NCBI GenBank assembly: GCA_043809645.1
Contig: JBDROX010000015.1
Coordinates: 1 to 33,609 of the forward strand
Length of the DNA: 33,609 nucleotides
From: JBDROX01 sp043809645
Lineage (GTDB): Bacteria; Patescibacteriota; Patescibacteriia; Magasanikbacterales; UBA922
Reading direction: 5' to 3'
The notes beneath the pieces were generated by a model. That model made no database searches, was not told the DNA's origin, and saw nothing but the letters and a program-made list of their open reading frames with translations. A program made the translations under genes and the position numbers. Positions 1 through 8,577 of this stretch are shown here, one piece after another (the stretch's first letter is position 1; every line of letters starts with the position of its first letter).

Positions 1-776
1 AAGAATTTCAGCTATTCACAAAATACAATGTTATTAGTCATCTCCTGTCCACAATAAGTGTTGGCTCAGCAATCTTTTTCTCTAAAGATATTCTGGTAAT
101 ACTTCTAACATACTTTACTGTTTGGACAATTTCACGATCATTCTTTAGTCTTAGAATTGTTTCGAAGTGTAAAATTGAAGTACAAAAAGATACAAAATCT
201 ATACGATATGGAAAGCATCTGACACTAATGAATGTCATAAATACCGTCGCAGAGCACATAGATAAAATTCTTATTTTTCACTATCTTGGCGCAGCCCAAC
301 TTGCGATCTATGCCTTCTCCATTGCATTTCCAGAGCAAATCAAAGGATTTCTAAAAAATATTGCGACAATGGCGATGCCAAAATTTGCAGACAGAAGCAT
401 GCAAGATATTAAAAAAACCATTCTCAAGAAAATGGCCATTCTCATACTTTTTTGCATTCCAATAATAATTCTTTATATATTACTGGCGCCCGTAATTTTC
501 AATTTGATTCTTCCACAGTACACCGAATCGATCTTCTACTCTCAGCTATTCTCTGTATCTCTCCTGTCCATCGCGGGATCACTTCCTCTCAGTGCTCTGA
601 GAGCCCATGCTGTAAAAAATAAACTTTACGCATACAACATAACAACTTCACTATTTCAGATAGTTGTACTATTTTTCCTTGTTCGATATTTTGGAGTACT
701 TGGTGCTATTACTACTCGAGTTATAGTCAGGTTAGTGTCTACATTCTTTGCATTTTACTTAACACAAAAAAATTAA
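1..776 (+). CDS. Oligosaccharide flippase (Wzx/MATE-like), 5' truncated
   Basis: This is the C-terminal part of a polytopic membrane protein of the polysaccharide flippase (Wzx/RfbX, MOP superfamily) type. Such proteins move undecaprenyl-linked oligosaccharides across the cytoplasmic membrane. The reading frame is open from base 3 to the TAA at 774-776, so the gene begins outside the window. The ATG at 228 is internal, because coding continues upstream with hydrophobic segments. Visible features are the stretch 'HIDKILIFHYLG..QLAIYAF', typical of the start of the second half of Wzx proteins, and four or five hydrophobic helices, including 'ILILFCIPIIILYILLAP' and 'LFQIVVLFFLVRYFG'. It converges on the large minus-strand glycan cluster, which fits export of that glycan. 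Family call is fairly secure; the substrate is inferred from context only. Confidence 0.82.
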   Translation, partial: EFQLFTKYNVISHLLSTISVGSAIFFSKDILVILLTYFTVWTISRSFFSLRIVSKCKIEVQKDTKSIRYGKHLTLMNVINTVAEHIDKILIFHYLGAAQLAIYAFSIAFPEQIKGFLKNIATMAMPKFADRSMQDIKKTILKKMAILILFCIPIIILYILLAPVIFNLILPQYTESIFYSQLFSVSLLSIAGSLPLSALRAHAVKNKLYAYNITTSLFQIVVLFFLVRYFGVLGAITTRVIVRLVSTFFAFYLTQKN

Positions 777-784
777 AAATTCAT

Positions 785-800
785 GTCCAAATTTGTGGAC
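785..800. terminator. Weak hairpin between convergent genes
   Basis: A 5-bp inverted repeat (GTCCA, loop AATTTG, TGGAC) lies between the flippase stop and the end of fnlC, overlapping the fnlC stop codon. On the minus strand it is followed by T-rich sequence. The stem is short, so this is only a possible terminator for the long minus-strand operon. Confidence 0.3.
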
Positions 801-1939
801 TAATCAATACCCCAGGTATTTTTTTTTATTATTCTTGTATACCCTTGAATAATTTTGACAACTTTGTCCGAAACATTCAAATCCTGGTAATCACTATTAA
901 TGTTAAGGTGGCCATCAGAAACGCTGTAGCTTGTTATCATCTCAATTGAATTAACTACATGCGAAAGTTCTATACCGCCAATGAGTATAGAGCCAGCGTC
1001 AAGCGCCTCTGGCCGTTCAGTGCTTGTTCTAATTAATACAGCAGGGAAACCACTCATAGCAGATTCCTCACTCAGGCTACCACTATCAGAAATTACACAA
1101 AAAGCATTTTTCTGAAGAAAATTGTAGTCAAAAAAACCAAGAGGCTCCACAAGTCTTACAAGTGGGTGGAACTCAACACCATTTTCATCAATTCTTTTTC
1201 TAGATCTTGGGTGGACTGAATAAATAACTGGTATTTTGTATTTTTCTGCAACGCCATTGATGGTTTCACAGAGACTATTGAAATTTTTCTCAATATCAAT
1301 ATTTTCTTCTCTGTGCATACTCAGCAAAAAGAATTTACCCTTTTTAATTTTAAATTTTTCCAAAACACTACTACAATTAATGGATTCAGCATTTACTGAT
1401 AGTACTTCAGCCAGTGGCGAGCCAGTAACGACAACACGATCCTTTTGAACCCCCTCACTTAATAGATACCTTCTACTATGCTCTGTATATGCAAGATTCA
1501 TGTCACTCACATGGTCAACAATTTTTCTATTTATCTCTTCAGGAACATTTTGATCAAAACATCTATTGCCAGCTTCCATGTGAAATATTGGGACCTTAAG
1601 ACGTTTTGCCGCTATCACACTCAAAGCACTATTTGTATCACCTAAAACCAGCAGCGCATCTGGTTTTTCATTTTTGATTATACGGTAACTACTCGCAATT
1701 ATGTTTCCCATTGATTCCCCAAGATTCTTACCCACAATATCCAAAAAATGATCAGGCTGACGTAACCCAAGATTTTCAAAAAAAATATCGCTAAGATTTT
1801 TATCCCAGTTCTGTCCTGTATGGACTAAAATATGCTCAAAAAAAGTATCACATTTTTTTATAACCTCAGAGAGTCTAATTATTTCTGGCCTAGTTCCAAC
1901 TATTGTCATCAACTTTAATTTTTTCATATTTATTTTCAT
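800..1939 (-). CDS. fnlC: UDP-GlcNAc 2-epimerase family, UDP-FucNAc-forming (FnlC/CapG)
   Basis: Non-hydrolysing UDP-HexNAc 2-epimerase of 379 aa, the usual family length. In the FnlABC/CapEFG pathway it performs the last step, C-2 epimerisation to UDP-N-acetyl-L-fucosamine in the cytosol. Visible motifs are 'GTRPEIIRL' at residues 15-23, 'GDTNSALS' with Asp101, 'HMEAGNR' with Glu122, 'PEEINRK' with Glu134/135, and 'SMHREEN' with His209; these match the Asp, Glu, Glu and His of WecB-type active sites. The start ATG at 1939 lies 2 nt after the fnlB stop, and a second in-frame ATG four codons in is also possible. The preceding two genes are the other pathway enzymes, which separates FnlC/CapG from an ordinary WecB. 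Confidence 0.9.
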   Translation of the reverse strand: MKINMKKLKLMTIVGTRPEIIRLSEVIKKCDTFFEHILVHTGQNWDKNLSDIFFENLGLRQPDHFLDIVGKNLGESMGNIIASSYRIIKNEKPDALLVLGDTNSALSVIAAKRLKVPIFHMEAGNRCFDQNVPEEINRKIVDHVSDMNLAYTEHSRRYLLSEGVQKDRVVVTGSPLAEVLSVNAESINCSSVLEKFKIKKGKFFLLSMHREENIDIEKNFNSLCETINGVAEKYKIPVIYSVHPRSRKRIDENGVEFHPLVRLVEPLGFFDYNFLQKNAFCVISDSGSLSEESAMSGFPAVLIRTSTERPEALDAGSILIGGIELSHVVNSIEMITSYSVSDGHLNINSDYQDLNVSDKVVKIIQGYTRIIKKNTWGID

Positions 1940-1941
1940 GA

Positions 1942-3060
1942 TTAGACATCAAACACAGTAGTGTCTGGATTATTTTTGTCAAATATTTCATTTGCCCAAA
2001 CTAGTGCAATCGCCACCTCTTTTCCAATATTCTCGATAGAATGCGCCCAACCCACAGGAGTCTCAACAACCCTAAACTCATTATCTGCTATTTCGTACTC
2101 AACAATTTCGCCGCTGAGAATATTTCTGAATCGGAATAACATACTCCCTTTCAGAACAAAAAATTTCTCACTTTTTGTTCTGTGGTAGTGACCACCTCTT
2201 TTGACCCCAGGATACGCTGTAAATATTGAAACCTGACCAGACTTTTCAGTTTTAAGAAACTCAGCGAACACACCTCTTTCATCCTCATGTTTTGTCAGAC
2301 TGTAAGAAAAATTATCTTTCTCTAAAAAACTAGTAAAAGTTGCATAAAGAGCCCTGTCAAACCCGCACCCCACACTTGTAACAAGCAGGTCCTTGTGAGA
2401 GCGATTCTTGTTGAAGAAATGTATTTTTTCCGCAACCTCACCAACAGACTTGCTGTATCTTACTTTTGGTGTGAAATATGTTTGATTTGTGTCATTCCAT
2501 CCATTCTGAAGCATTTCTACAAACTCATCTACAAGATCATCAATGTAGACTAGATCAACAATACTGTCTTTATTGTCAATCTTGATTGGCAAACCTCTAG
2601 ATATGTTGTGACAAAATGTTGCAATAAAAGAATTATAGTCTGGCTTAGACCATTTACCAAAAATATTTGGAAGTCTGTAGACTGCTACAGGCGCACCAGT
2701 GCCCTTTGAATATTCGAAGATACTCTGCTCTGCCAGTTTCTTACTTTTTCCATAGGCATTTTCACATTCAGCCTGTATTGAAGAGCTGAAAATAATTGGA
2801 ATGCTTAGCTTCTTCTGTTTTATTAATTCCAATAACCTTCTTGTAAGATCAGAGTTTCCCTCAAAGAAATCATTGCTTTTCAGAGACCTGTTCACACCCG
2901 CGAGATGATATATAAAATCGATATCAGTTAGAATATCTTCGATCTCACTAAGCCTGTCTTCTTTTTTAAACTCAATACAAACATACCCCAGCTCAACAAG
3001 TCGAAACTTTAGATTACTTCCAATAAACCCGTTTGATCCTGTTATTAATATTTTGCTCAT
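1942..3060 (-). CDS. fnlB: Bifunctional SDR reductase/cupin epimerase of UDP-FucNAc synthesis (FnlB/CapF)
   Basis: CapF/FnlB-type two-domain enzyme of 372 aa, close to the known CapF size. Residues 1 to about 245 form an extended-SDR domain with the nucleotide motif 'GSNGFIGSNL' (8-17) and a YxxxK pair (Tyr103, Lys107 in 'AYGKSKK'). Residues about 250-372 form a cupin domain with 'GGHYHRTKSEKF', including His291, His293 and Glu298 as likely metal ligands. In the S. aureus pathway the cupin domain does a C-3 epimerisation and the SDR domain a NADPH-dependent C-4 reduction of the intermediate made by CapE. Gene order fnlA-fnlB-fnlC with small gaps (21 and 2 nt) matches the pathway order. Highly confident. 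Confidence 0.93.
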   Translation of the reverse strand: MSKILITGSNGFIGSNLKFRLVELGYVCIEFKKEDRLSEIEDILTDIDFIYHLAGVNRSLKSNDFFEGNSDLTRRLLELIKQKKLSIPIIFSSSIQAECENAYGKSKKLAEQSIFEYSKGTGAPVAVYRLPNIFGKWSKPDYNSFIATFCHNISRGLPIKIDNKDSIVDLVYIDDLVDEFVEMLQNGWNDTNQTYFTPKVRYSKSVGEVAEKIHFFNKNRSHKDLLVTSVGCGFDRALYATFTSFLEKDNFSYSLTKHEDERGVFAEFLKTEKSGQVSIFTAYPGVKRGGHYHRTKSEKFFVLKGSMLFRFRNILSGEIVEYEIADNEFRVVETPVGWAHSIENIGKEVAIALVWANEIFDKNNPDTTVFDV

Positions 3061-3081
3061 GTAACTATGACACTTTACAAA

Positions 3082-4092
3082 TTATTTTTTGGAAAATCCG
3101 ACCTTCTCTAACAAGACTCGGAGCTCCTCTTTACTGAGTCTGTGTGTATTATTTGAATTATACTCCTCTTTCACAATATCAACAGAACCTTCTGAATAGA
3201 AAGTATCATAATTTAATCCTCTTTGGTCTGGAAAAATTTTATAATATTCACCGCAATCATCTGCCCTCGACATTTCCTCGTGCGTAAGGAGAGACTCATA
3301 CTTCTTTTCTGAATGCCTTGTCCCGATATAAGAAATTTCAGTACTGTCTGAATCATACATCTCTTTCAGTGTTTCAGCCAATGTTTGAATTGTAGCAGCG
3401 GGTGATTTCCTAACAAAAATATCTCCATGCGATCCATTTGTAAATGCATAAATCACTAGATCAACTGCCTCCTGGAGTGACATCATGAACCGTGTCATCT
3501 CCGGATCTGTAATAGTAATAGCCATTCCAGTCTCAATCTGTTTGATAAAAAGTGGAATAACTGACCCTCTAGATCCCATCACATTTCCATACCTAGTTCC
3601 ACAAATTACAGTCCCGCCTTTTGAAATTCTTGATTTTGATATTAGAACCTTCTCCATTAATGCTTTTGACATGCCCATAGCATTAATTGGATACACTGCT
3701 TTGTCAGTGCTCAGGCAAATCACTTTTTCAACAGAATTATTTATTGCCGACTCTAGAACATTCTCAGTTCCTATTACATTGGTTTTTACAGCCTCCAGAG
3801 GATAAAATTCACACGAAGGCACTTGTTTCAGGGCTGCTGCATGAAATACATAATCTACACCCTTCATAACTTGATCAACACGGTCTCTATCTCTTACATT
3901 ACCAATATAATACTCAATTCTTGAATCAGAAAACTTCCTTCTCATGTCATCCTGTTTTTTTTCATCACGACTGAAAATTCTAATTGTACTTATTTCTGAA
4001 TCAAGGAACCCTCCTAGGACTGCATTGCCAAAAGAGCCAGTTCCTCCTGTGATTAATAATGTTTTATCTTTAAAATTGTGAAATTCTATCAT
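3082..4092 (-). CDS. fnlA: UDP-GlcNAc 4,6-dehydratase/5-epimerase (FnlA/CapE)
   Basis: FnlA/CapE/WbjB-type SDR enzyme of 336 aa that starts UDP-L-FucNAc synthesis: 4,6-dehydration of UDP-GlcNAc with C-5 inversion. Visible are the Rossmann motif 'GGTGSFGNAV' (16-25), 'FSRDEKKQDDMRRKF', 'HAAALKQVPSCEFYP' and 'LSTDKAVYPINAMGMSK'. The last places Met139 where most SDRs have the catalytic Tyr (M139xxxK143). This is a known trait of CapE-like inverting dehydratases, not a loss of function. The later motifs 'CGTRYGNVMGSRGSVIPLF', 'DPEMTRFMMSLQEAV' and 'GTRHSEKKYESLL' are characteristic. It follows the methyltransferase with a 4-nt gap. Confidence 0.93.
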   Translation of the reverse strand: MIEFHNFKDKTLLITGGTGSFGNAVLGGFLDSEISTIRIFSRDEKKQDDMRRKFSDSRIEYYIGNVRDRDRVDQVMKGVDYVFHAAALKQVPSCEFYPLEAVKTNVIGTENVLESAINNSVEKVICLSTDKAVYPINAMGMSKALMEKVLISKSRISKGGTVICGTRYGNVMGSRGSVIPLFIKQIETGMAITITDPEMTRFMMSLQEAVDLVIYAFTNGSHGDIFVRKSPAATIQTLAETLKEMYDSDSTEISYIGTRHSEKKYESLLTHEEMSRADDCGEYYKIFPDQRGLNYDTFYSEGSVDIVKEEYNSNNTHRLSKEELRVLLEKVGFSKK

Positions 4093-4096
4093 ATCT

Positions 4097-4681
4097 TTAT
4101 TTGAATACTTTTATTGCATCAAGCAACTGGACGGAGCTTTCAACCTCGATATCCGTATGCCTCTTTACATTACTCATCTCATAATCTCTTACAACTGTAG
4201 AATATCCCATTTGCTCTAATTCTTCTTTCTCCCAGCCACACCTATGCGTTTGAAACTCATCTCCACCATGTCCCAAAATATCAATATTTTGCGGAATAAA
4301 CCCCCTAGGCGTTTCTAGTATGACAGCTTTCTTTGCAATTTCTTCACACTGTTTGATCATCTCAAGTGACTCCTCTTTTTCAAGGTGCTCAATAATATCT
4401 AGTGCTATAACCATGTCAAAGCTATTCGGCAAAAAAATTTCATTAAGATTTCTCACATCATGTTTAATTACAACATATGGCAAATCTGTTTCAATAAAAT
4501 TGAAATACTCTTCAAAGATATCAACTCCAACGCGAATATCCGCCGGAATATATTTTGATTTAAATGACAAACCACAAGTAACGTCAAGAACAGTCTTGAT
4601 TTCGCCTTCTCCCCAAGGCCACAGGCCTGCTTCTGTAAAAATACTGTACACAGTATTATTCTTCCAATCTTCTTTTGGCAT
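4097..4681 (-). CDS. Class I SAM-dependent methyltransferase, glycan-associated
   Basis: A 194-aa protein with a Rossmann-like methyltransferase core. Motif I is the unusual 'VLDVTCGLSFKS' (about 31-42, Cys-Gly-Leu instead of GxGxG), followed by acidic 'VGVDIFEEYF' and 'FDMVIALDIIEHLEKEESL'. It probably methylates a sugar, lipid-linked glycan or nucleotide-sugar intermediate; the acceptor cannot be read from sequence. It is the first gene downstream of a 61-nt gap that holds a promoter-like sequence, and it precedes fnlA by 4 nt, so it may be co-expressed with the FucNAc genes. Family confident, substrate unknown. Confidence 0.75.
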   Translation of the reverse strand: MPKEDWKNNTVYSIFTEAGLWPWGEGEIKTVLDVTCGLSFKSKYIPADIRVGVDIFEEYFNFIETDLPYVVIKHDVRNLNEIFLPNSFDMVIALDIIEHLEKEESLEMIKQCEEIAKKAVILETPRGFIPQNIDILGHGGDEFQTHRCGWEKEELEQMGYSTVVRDYEMSNVKRHTDIEVESSVQLLDAIKVFK

Positions 4682-4718
4682 AATAATTTTTAGTATTTAA
4701 TAAGATCAGACCAGGGGG

Positions 4719-4746
4719 AGTATACAATAGTGTTTAAAAAAATCAA
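4719..4746 (-). promoter_or_regulatory. Candidate internal promoter for methyltransferase-fnlABC
   Basis: On the minus strand a -35 TTGATT (4746-4741) and a -10 TATACT (4724-4719) are spaced by 16 bp, in the only gap above 60 nt inside the block from 800 to 17924. The -35 overlaps the stop codon of the upstream glycosyltransferase. The predicted start near 4712 would leave a leader of about 30 nt. It would let the last four genes be transcribed apart from the rest. Confidence 0.45.
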
Positions 4747-5873
4747 ACACAGAGTTTTTTCATTTTTTCAATCATATGTTCCACCTGTCGATCCCAAGTT
4801 AGAGAGGTCTCTACAAATTTCCGAGCAAATTCTCCAATTTCAGTCCTCGCTCTCTTATCCTTGATAATATCTAAACATTCAAAAAAACTGTTACTATCTC
4901 CAGGAACAAAGAGCAGTCCATTTTTTTCATGTGTAATAATATTATGCATATCGGAAGTCCGACTAGCAATCACAGGCTTTCCCATCGACATATACTCGGG
5001 CAATTTTGAGGGAAAAGAAATCCTATTGACCACACTATCTTCCCTGGGAATAACCAAGACATCACAAGAACTTAAAAACAGTGGAACCTCTTTATAATCG
5101 ACAGAAACTAGCAAAATAATACCAGGATGAGGCTGAATTGAATTTTTCTCACTAAGAAGAAGTTGTAATCTAAAATTCTTGTTGGTCTGATAAAACCTTT
5201 TAAAACTTTGTATTAAGAAATCAAGCCCTTGCCATTTCCTAGTATTTCCAGCATAGCCCATATATATCAAACTGGTATCTTGTTTGCTATCAGTATGTAT
5301 ATTTTTAAAGAAATTAGTATCTACTCCTCCATATATTGTGTAAGTATTTTTGTTATATTTTTGTAAAATTGCTGTTGCGGTATCACTGCAGGTAAATATG
5401 CAATCAAAAAATCTATATACAAAATGATATAGAATTTTATTTCTCTTATATCTAAATTTTGAAATACTTTTTGTCATGAGTGCTTCTTCTTCAAGGAAAC
5501 CATGCATATCAAGAACAATTTTTACTCCGGTTAGGACTTTCATCAACAATAAGACAGGGTAGCTGGCAAACGTGTGGCCCAGTAAAACCTGAGTATCATT
5601 ATTCTTAATGTACTTTCTCAACTCGACAATTACGGAAAAAAAACTCATTCCTTTTATCGAAAAGGAATTTTTTAGGAAAGGAACAGATTCATCGGCAGAA
5701 AAAAGAGTGTAGTCTACTGAGATATCTTTATCCAAAAACTTTGCAATATTCCTGACTCTAATTGGTGTCCCCCTATTCTTGAAAATTTCACTACCACAAA
5801 AAGAAACAACTCTCATAGTGAAATTATGTTGGTTAGTTCCCTCTGAATAGTTCTTTTTCGTATGTTTATTCAT
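4743..5873 (-). CDS. Glycosyltransferase, GT4-like (GT-B fold)
   Basis: Retaining GT-B glycosyltransferase of the GT4 type, up to 376 aa. The N-terminal half has 'NRGTPIRVRNIAKFL', a glycine/arginine acceptor-loop motif. The C-terminal half has 'YMGYAGNTRKWQGLDFL' and the donor-binding region 'SFPSKLPEYMSMGKPVIAS' followed by 'EKNGLLFVPGDSNSF'. It should add one sugar to a lipid-linked glycan at the inner membrane face. The ATG at 5873 lies 13 nt after the gmd stop, but Met20 (ATG at 5816-5814) begins the family-like 'MRVVSFCGSEIF', so the true start may be there; neither has a clear ribosome binding site. It resembles the GT at 8578-9687 in the shape of its donor site. Donor and acceptor unknown. 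Confidence 0.83.
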   Translation of the reverse strand: MNKHTKKNYSEGTNQHNFTMRVVSFCGSEIFKNRGTPIRVRNIAKFLDKDISVDYTLFSADESVPFLKNSFSIKGMSFFSVIVELRKYIKNNDTQVLLGHTFASYPVLLLMKVLTGVKIVLDMHGFLEEEALMTKSISKFRYKRNKILYHFVYRFFDCIFTCSDTATAILQKYNKNTYTIYGGVDTNFFKNIHTDSKQDTSLIYMGYAGNTRKWQGLDFLIQSFKRFYQTNKNFRLQLLLSEKNSIQPHPGIILLVSVDYKEVPLFLSSCDVLVIPREDSVVNRISFPSKLPEYMSMGKPVIASRTSDMHNIITHEKNGLLFVPGDSNSFFECLDIIKDKRARTEIGEFARKFVETSLTWDRQVEHMIEKMKKLCV

Positions 5874-5886
5874 TCCGGACCCACTG

Positions 5887-6855
5887 TTACCCCAGCCTTT
5901 TTAAATCAGCTTCCATCATCATACTTACTAGTTCTTCAAATCTCACTTTTGGCTCCCAACCCAGCTTATCCTTTGCTTTACTATTACTCCCCTGCAGAGT
6001 AAACAATTCTGCTGGACGCTTGAATCTTGGATCAATCTTTACATATTCACTCCAATCATCTATTCCAACATGCTTGAAAGCTAGGTCTAGAAAATCCCTG
6101 ATGCTGTGTGTCTCCCCTGTTGAAACAATATAATTATCAGCTTCATCCTGCTGCATCATGAGGTACATAGCTTCTACATAGTCACCTGCAAATCCCCAAT
6201 CACGTTTTGAATCTAGGTTTCCGAGAAATATTTCCTTTTCAAGACCTAGTTTAATTCTTGCAACACCATCCGTAATCTTCCTCGTAACAAATTCCTTGCC
6301 TCGAATTGGAGACTCATGATTAAATAATATTCCATTGGTACAATACATTCCGTAGCTCTCTTTGTAATTCACAGTGATCCAGTATGAAAACAGTTTTGAA
6401 ATTGCATATGGGCTACGCGGATGAAAAGGAGTGTTCTCGTCTTGAATTCCATCGCTATGACTATTTCCAAACATTTCACTCGTAGACGCTTGGTAAAACT
6501 TTGAATTTGGACAGTACAGCTTCACAGCATTGAGCAACTTCAATGTACCCATGGCATTAATTTCTGTAGTAATGACTGGCTGTTCCCAGGAGGCGCCGAC
6601 AAATGACTGGGCCGCGAGATTGTACACCTCATCAGGCCGAACAGTCTTCACTGCGTTGACAAGAGAAACTTCATCCATGAGATCAGCATTCACATACTCA
6701 ATCTCAGCAGTTATACCAAGGTAATCCAGATTGTCAAAATTTCTATTTACTATTCTCCTCACAATAGCATAAACCTTATACCCTTTTTCCAAAAGGAGTT
6801 TTGCAAGATACGCACCATCTTGCCCTGTTACACCAGTTATCAATGCTGTTTTCAT
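5887..6855 (-). CDS. gmd: GDP-mannose 4,6-dehydratase
   Basis: Extended-SDR enzyme of 322 aa that converts GDP-D-mannose to GDP-4-keto-6-deoxy-D-mannose, the precursor of GDP-L-fucose, GDP-D-rhamnose and related sugars. The NADP motif 'GVTGQDGAYLAKLLL' is at 8-22. The catalytic set is visible as Thr125 and Glu127 in 'ASTSEMFG' and Tyr150/Lys154 in 'RSPYAISKLF'. 'NHESPIRGKEFVTRKI' (179-194) is the GMD signature loop for substrate binding and tetramer contacts. No reductase (RMD) or GDP-fucose synthase (Fcl) occurs in the window, so the final sugar is undetermined. It lies 17 nt downstream of the preceding GT gene. Very confident. Confidence 0.95.
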   Translation of the reverse strand: MKTALITGVTGQDGAYLAKLLLEKGYKVYAIVRRIVNRNFDNLDYLGITAEIEYVNADLMDEVSLVNAVKTVRPDEVYNLAAQSFVGASWEQPVITTEINAMGTLKLLNAVKLYCPNSKFYQASTSEMFGNSHSDGIQDENTPFHPRSPYAISKLFSYWITVNYKESYGMYCTNGILFNHESPIRGKEFVTRKITDGVARIKLGLEKEIFLGNLDSKRDWGFAGDYVEAMYLMMQQDEADNYIVSTGETHSIRDFLDLAFKHVGIDDWSEYVKIDPRFKRPAELFTLQGSNSKAKDKLGWEPKVRFEELVSMMMEADLKRLG

Positions 6856-6872
6856 AAAAAGTAAACTTAATA

Positions 6873-7973
6873 TTAACTAATATTTTTTTCAAATAATTGA
6901 ACATATTTCTCTGCCATCTTATCCCAGGAAAATAGTTCTGCCTGAGCATAGCCTCTTTCTACAAACTTTTTTCTAAGATGTTCGTCTGAGACCAATGAGC
7001 TCATCGCTACAGAAATCTCTTTTACACTAGTCGGATCCACCAAGAGGGCAGCTTCTCCAGCGACCTCTACGAGTGAACTAATATTTGAAGTGATCACAGG
7101 AAGACCACAGCTCATAGCCTCTAATATAGGCAAACCAAAACCCTCTAGTATAGAAGGATATACAAGCACATCTGCATGTGTGTAGAGATATCTTACATCA
7201 ACATCTTCCAAATATCCAACAAAAACAACACTTTTTTTCAAATTATGCTCTTTCACAAAGTTCTGCATCTCAATATAATACTGGTCAGACGTATCGTACT
7301 TCCCAGCAATCACCAACCCTCGCGAACCTCTCTCTGTTTCACTTAGCGCAGCGTATGCTCTAATAATATTAAATATATTTTTTCTCTCCTTTATCGTACC
7401 AACAAAGAAAAAATACTTTTCAAAAGGCATTTTGAGTTGAGTCTCTTCGCTTGGAACAACCGGTGTAAATCCAGCATATATAACATCTATCTTGTCCGGG
7501 GAAACATCAAAATATTTAATAATGTCTTCCTTTGTGGCGCTGGAAATGGCAACAATCCTTTTGGCTCTACGAAAAGCAATTCGCGTAATAAAATCTAGAT
7601 ATATTTTTTTTAGAAAATCTCTCAAGGTATTGTTCTTTCTGTACTTGTAGGCAAAATCATAGACCAAAACATAGTAATTCTTTGGTGCAAAGAAAAGAGG
7701 AACAATTGTTCCATTGAACAAATACAGATCTGCTTTTGGTGAAAAGAGTAACCCCAATTCTTTCCAAAACTTTCCAAAAGGAACCTCAACAGCGGTCATT
7801 TCACCTCTACAATCACTATCAATAAACTTTGTAAGACCCTTACCCTTTTTGGAGTAAACAGTACACTCATGACCTCCAAGTGAACGATCGAGACCTTTTA
7901 AAAATTCGACTAAGAACCTCTCTAGTCCTGCCAATTTTCCAGTCGCAAAATTTGTAACAATTCCTATATTCAT
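6873..7973 (-). CDS. Glycosyltransferase, GT4 (mannosyltransferase-like)
   Basis: GT-B retaining glycosyltransferase of 366 aa with clear GT4 motifs. The middle has 'RRAKRIVAISSATKEDI' and 'VIYAGF', the C-terminal domain 'FFFVGTIKERKNI', and the donor site is 'EGFGLPILEAMSCGLPVIT' with the E-x7-E pair, followed by 'SLVEVAGEAALLVDP'. This pattern is typical of mannosyl/rhamnosyltransferases in O-antigen clusters. Its place directly upstream of gmd would fit use of a GDP-linked donor, but that is inference. It starts 3 nt after the preceding methyltransferase stop, so the two are probably translated in series. Confidence 0.87.
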   Translation of the reverse strand: MNIGIVTNFATGKLAGLERFLVEFLKGLDRSLGGHECTVYSKKGKGLTKFIDSDCRGEMTAVEVPFGKFWKELGLLFSPKADLYLFNGTIVPLFFAPKNYYVLVYDFAYKYRKNNTLRDFLKKIYLDFITRIAFRRAKRIVAISSATKEDIIKYFDVSPDKIDVIYAGFTPVVPSEETQLKMPFEKYFFFVGTIKERKNIFNIIRAYAALSETERGSRGLVIAGKYDTSDQYYIEMQNFVKEHNLKKSVVFVGYLEDVDVRYLYTHADVLVYPSILEGFGLPILEAMSCGLPVITSNISSLVEVAGEAALLVDPTSVKEISVAMSSLVSDEHLRKKFVERGYAQAELFSWDKMAEKYVQLFEKNIS

Positions 7974-7976
7974 AGA

Positions 7977-8576
7977 CTACTCTTTTACCTCCAATTCCCA
8001 AATAAGAATTTTTACGGGAAAAAGGAGAGATAGATATTGATCATAAAACTTAGGACTTCTTTGAACAAAAGTCTTAAATAGTCTAATAAACAAATTCTTG
8101 GAAGAATGCGGCCATCCATACCAAAAACCAACCAAAGAGAGCTTTTTGTTTATATACTGATACCCAGATTGAGAGTTATTCTGGTCTACAAAATAGTTCA
8201 TCGACGTGGAAGTAAAAAAATGCTTATGTGTAGGATCTGCGAAGGCATCTACGCTACGAAAATATGGAACTGCAATAATTATCCTACATCCTACCTTACC
8301 AATTCTTTCTAACTCACAAAACACTCTAACTAAGTCTGAAAAATGCTCTAAGGCACTATGGATGAATATAATATCAAAACTATTGTCATCTATGCCCCAA
8401 GGAAATACATCAAGGTCTGCCTGCATATCGACACTGGAAAAATCAAGAGTATCAACACCAAAGGCCCCTTTTAGTTTGTTGTCTCCACAACCAAGATGGA
8501 GTACTTTTTTTTCAGGAAAGGGGTTCTCCTTGATAATTCCAGCCCTTGTGTAAATTTTCTTACAAAAATATTCCAT
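7977..8576 (-). CDS. Class I SAM-dependent methyltransferase
   Basis: A 199-aa methyltransferase with motif I 'VLHLGCGDNKLKGAFGVD' (about 25-42), then 'NSFDIIFIHSALEHFSD' with the conserved acidic/His motif. The family-specific 'DPTHKHFFTSTSMNYF' follows; it recurs in methyltransferases found in glycan clusters. It probably methylates a sugar of the growing glycan. The C-terminal 40 residues are rich in aromatic residues and could lie on the membrane. It starts 1 nt after the upstream GT stop and ends 3 nt before the next GT start. Family confident, acceptor unknown. Confidence 0.8.
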   Translation of the reverse strand: MEYFCKKIYTRAGIIKENPFPEKKVLHLGCGDNKLKGAFGVDTLDFSSVDMQADLDVFPWGIDDNSFDIIFIHSALEHFSDLVRVFCELERIGKVGCRIIIAVPYFRSVDAFADPTHKHFFTSTSMNYFVDQNNSQSGYQYINKKLSLVGFWYGWPHSSKNLFIRLFKTFVQRSPKFYDQYLSLLFPVKILIWELEVKE

Positions 8577-8577
8577 A

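Noticed and set aside
3082..4092. Inactivated dehydratase, because Met replaces the catalytic Tyr of YxxxK.
   Set aside because: CapE-like inverting dehydratases naturally have Met at this position.
4097..4681. Broken methyltransferase, because motif I lacks GxGxG.
   Set aside because: The remaining core motifs are in place and the frame is intact; the CGLS variant is more likely a subfamily trait.
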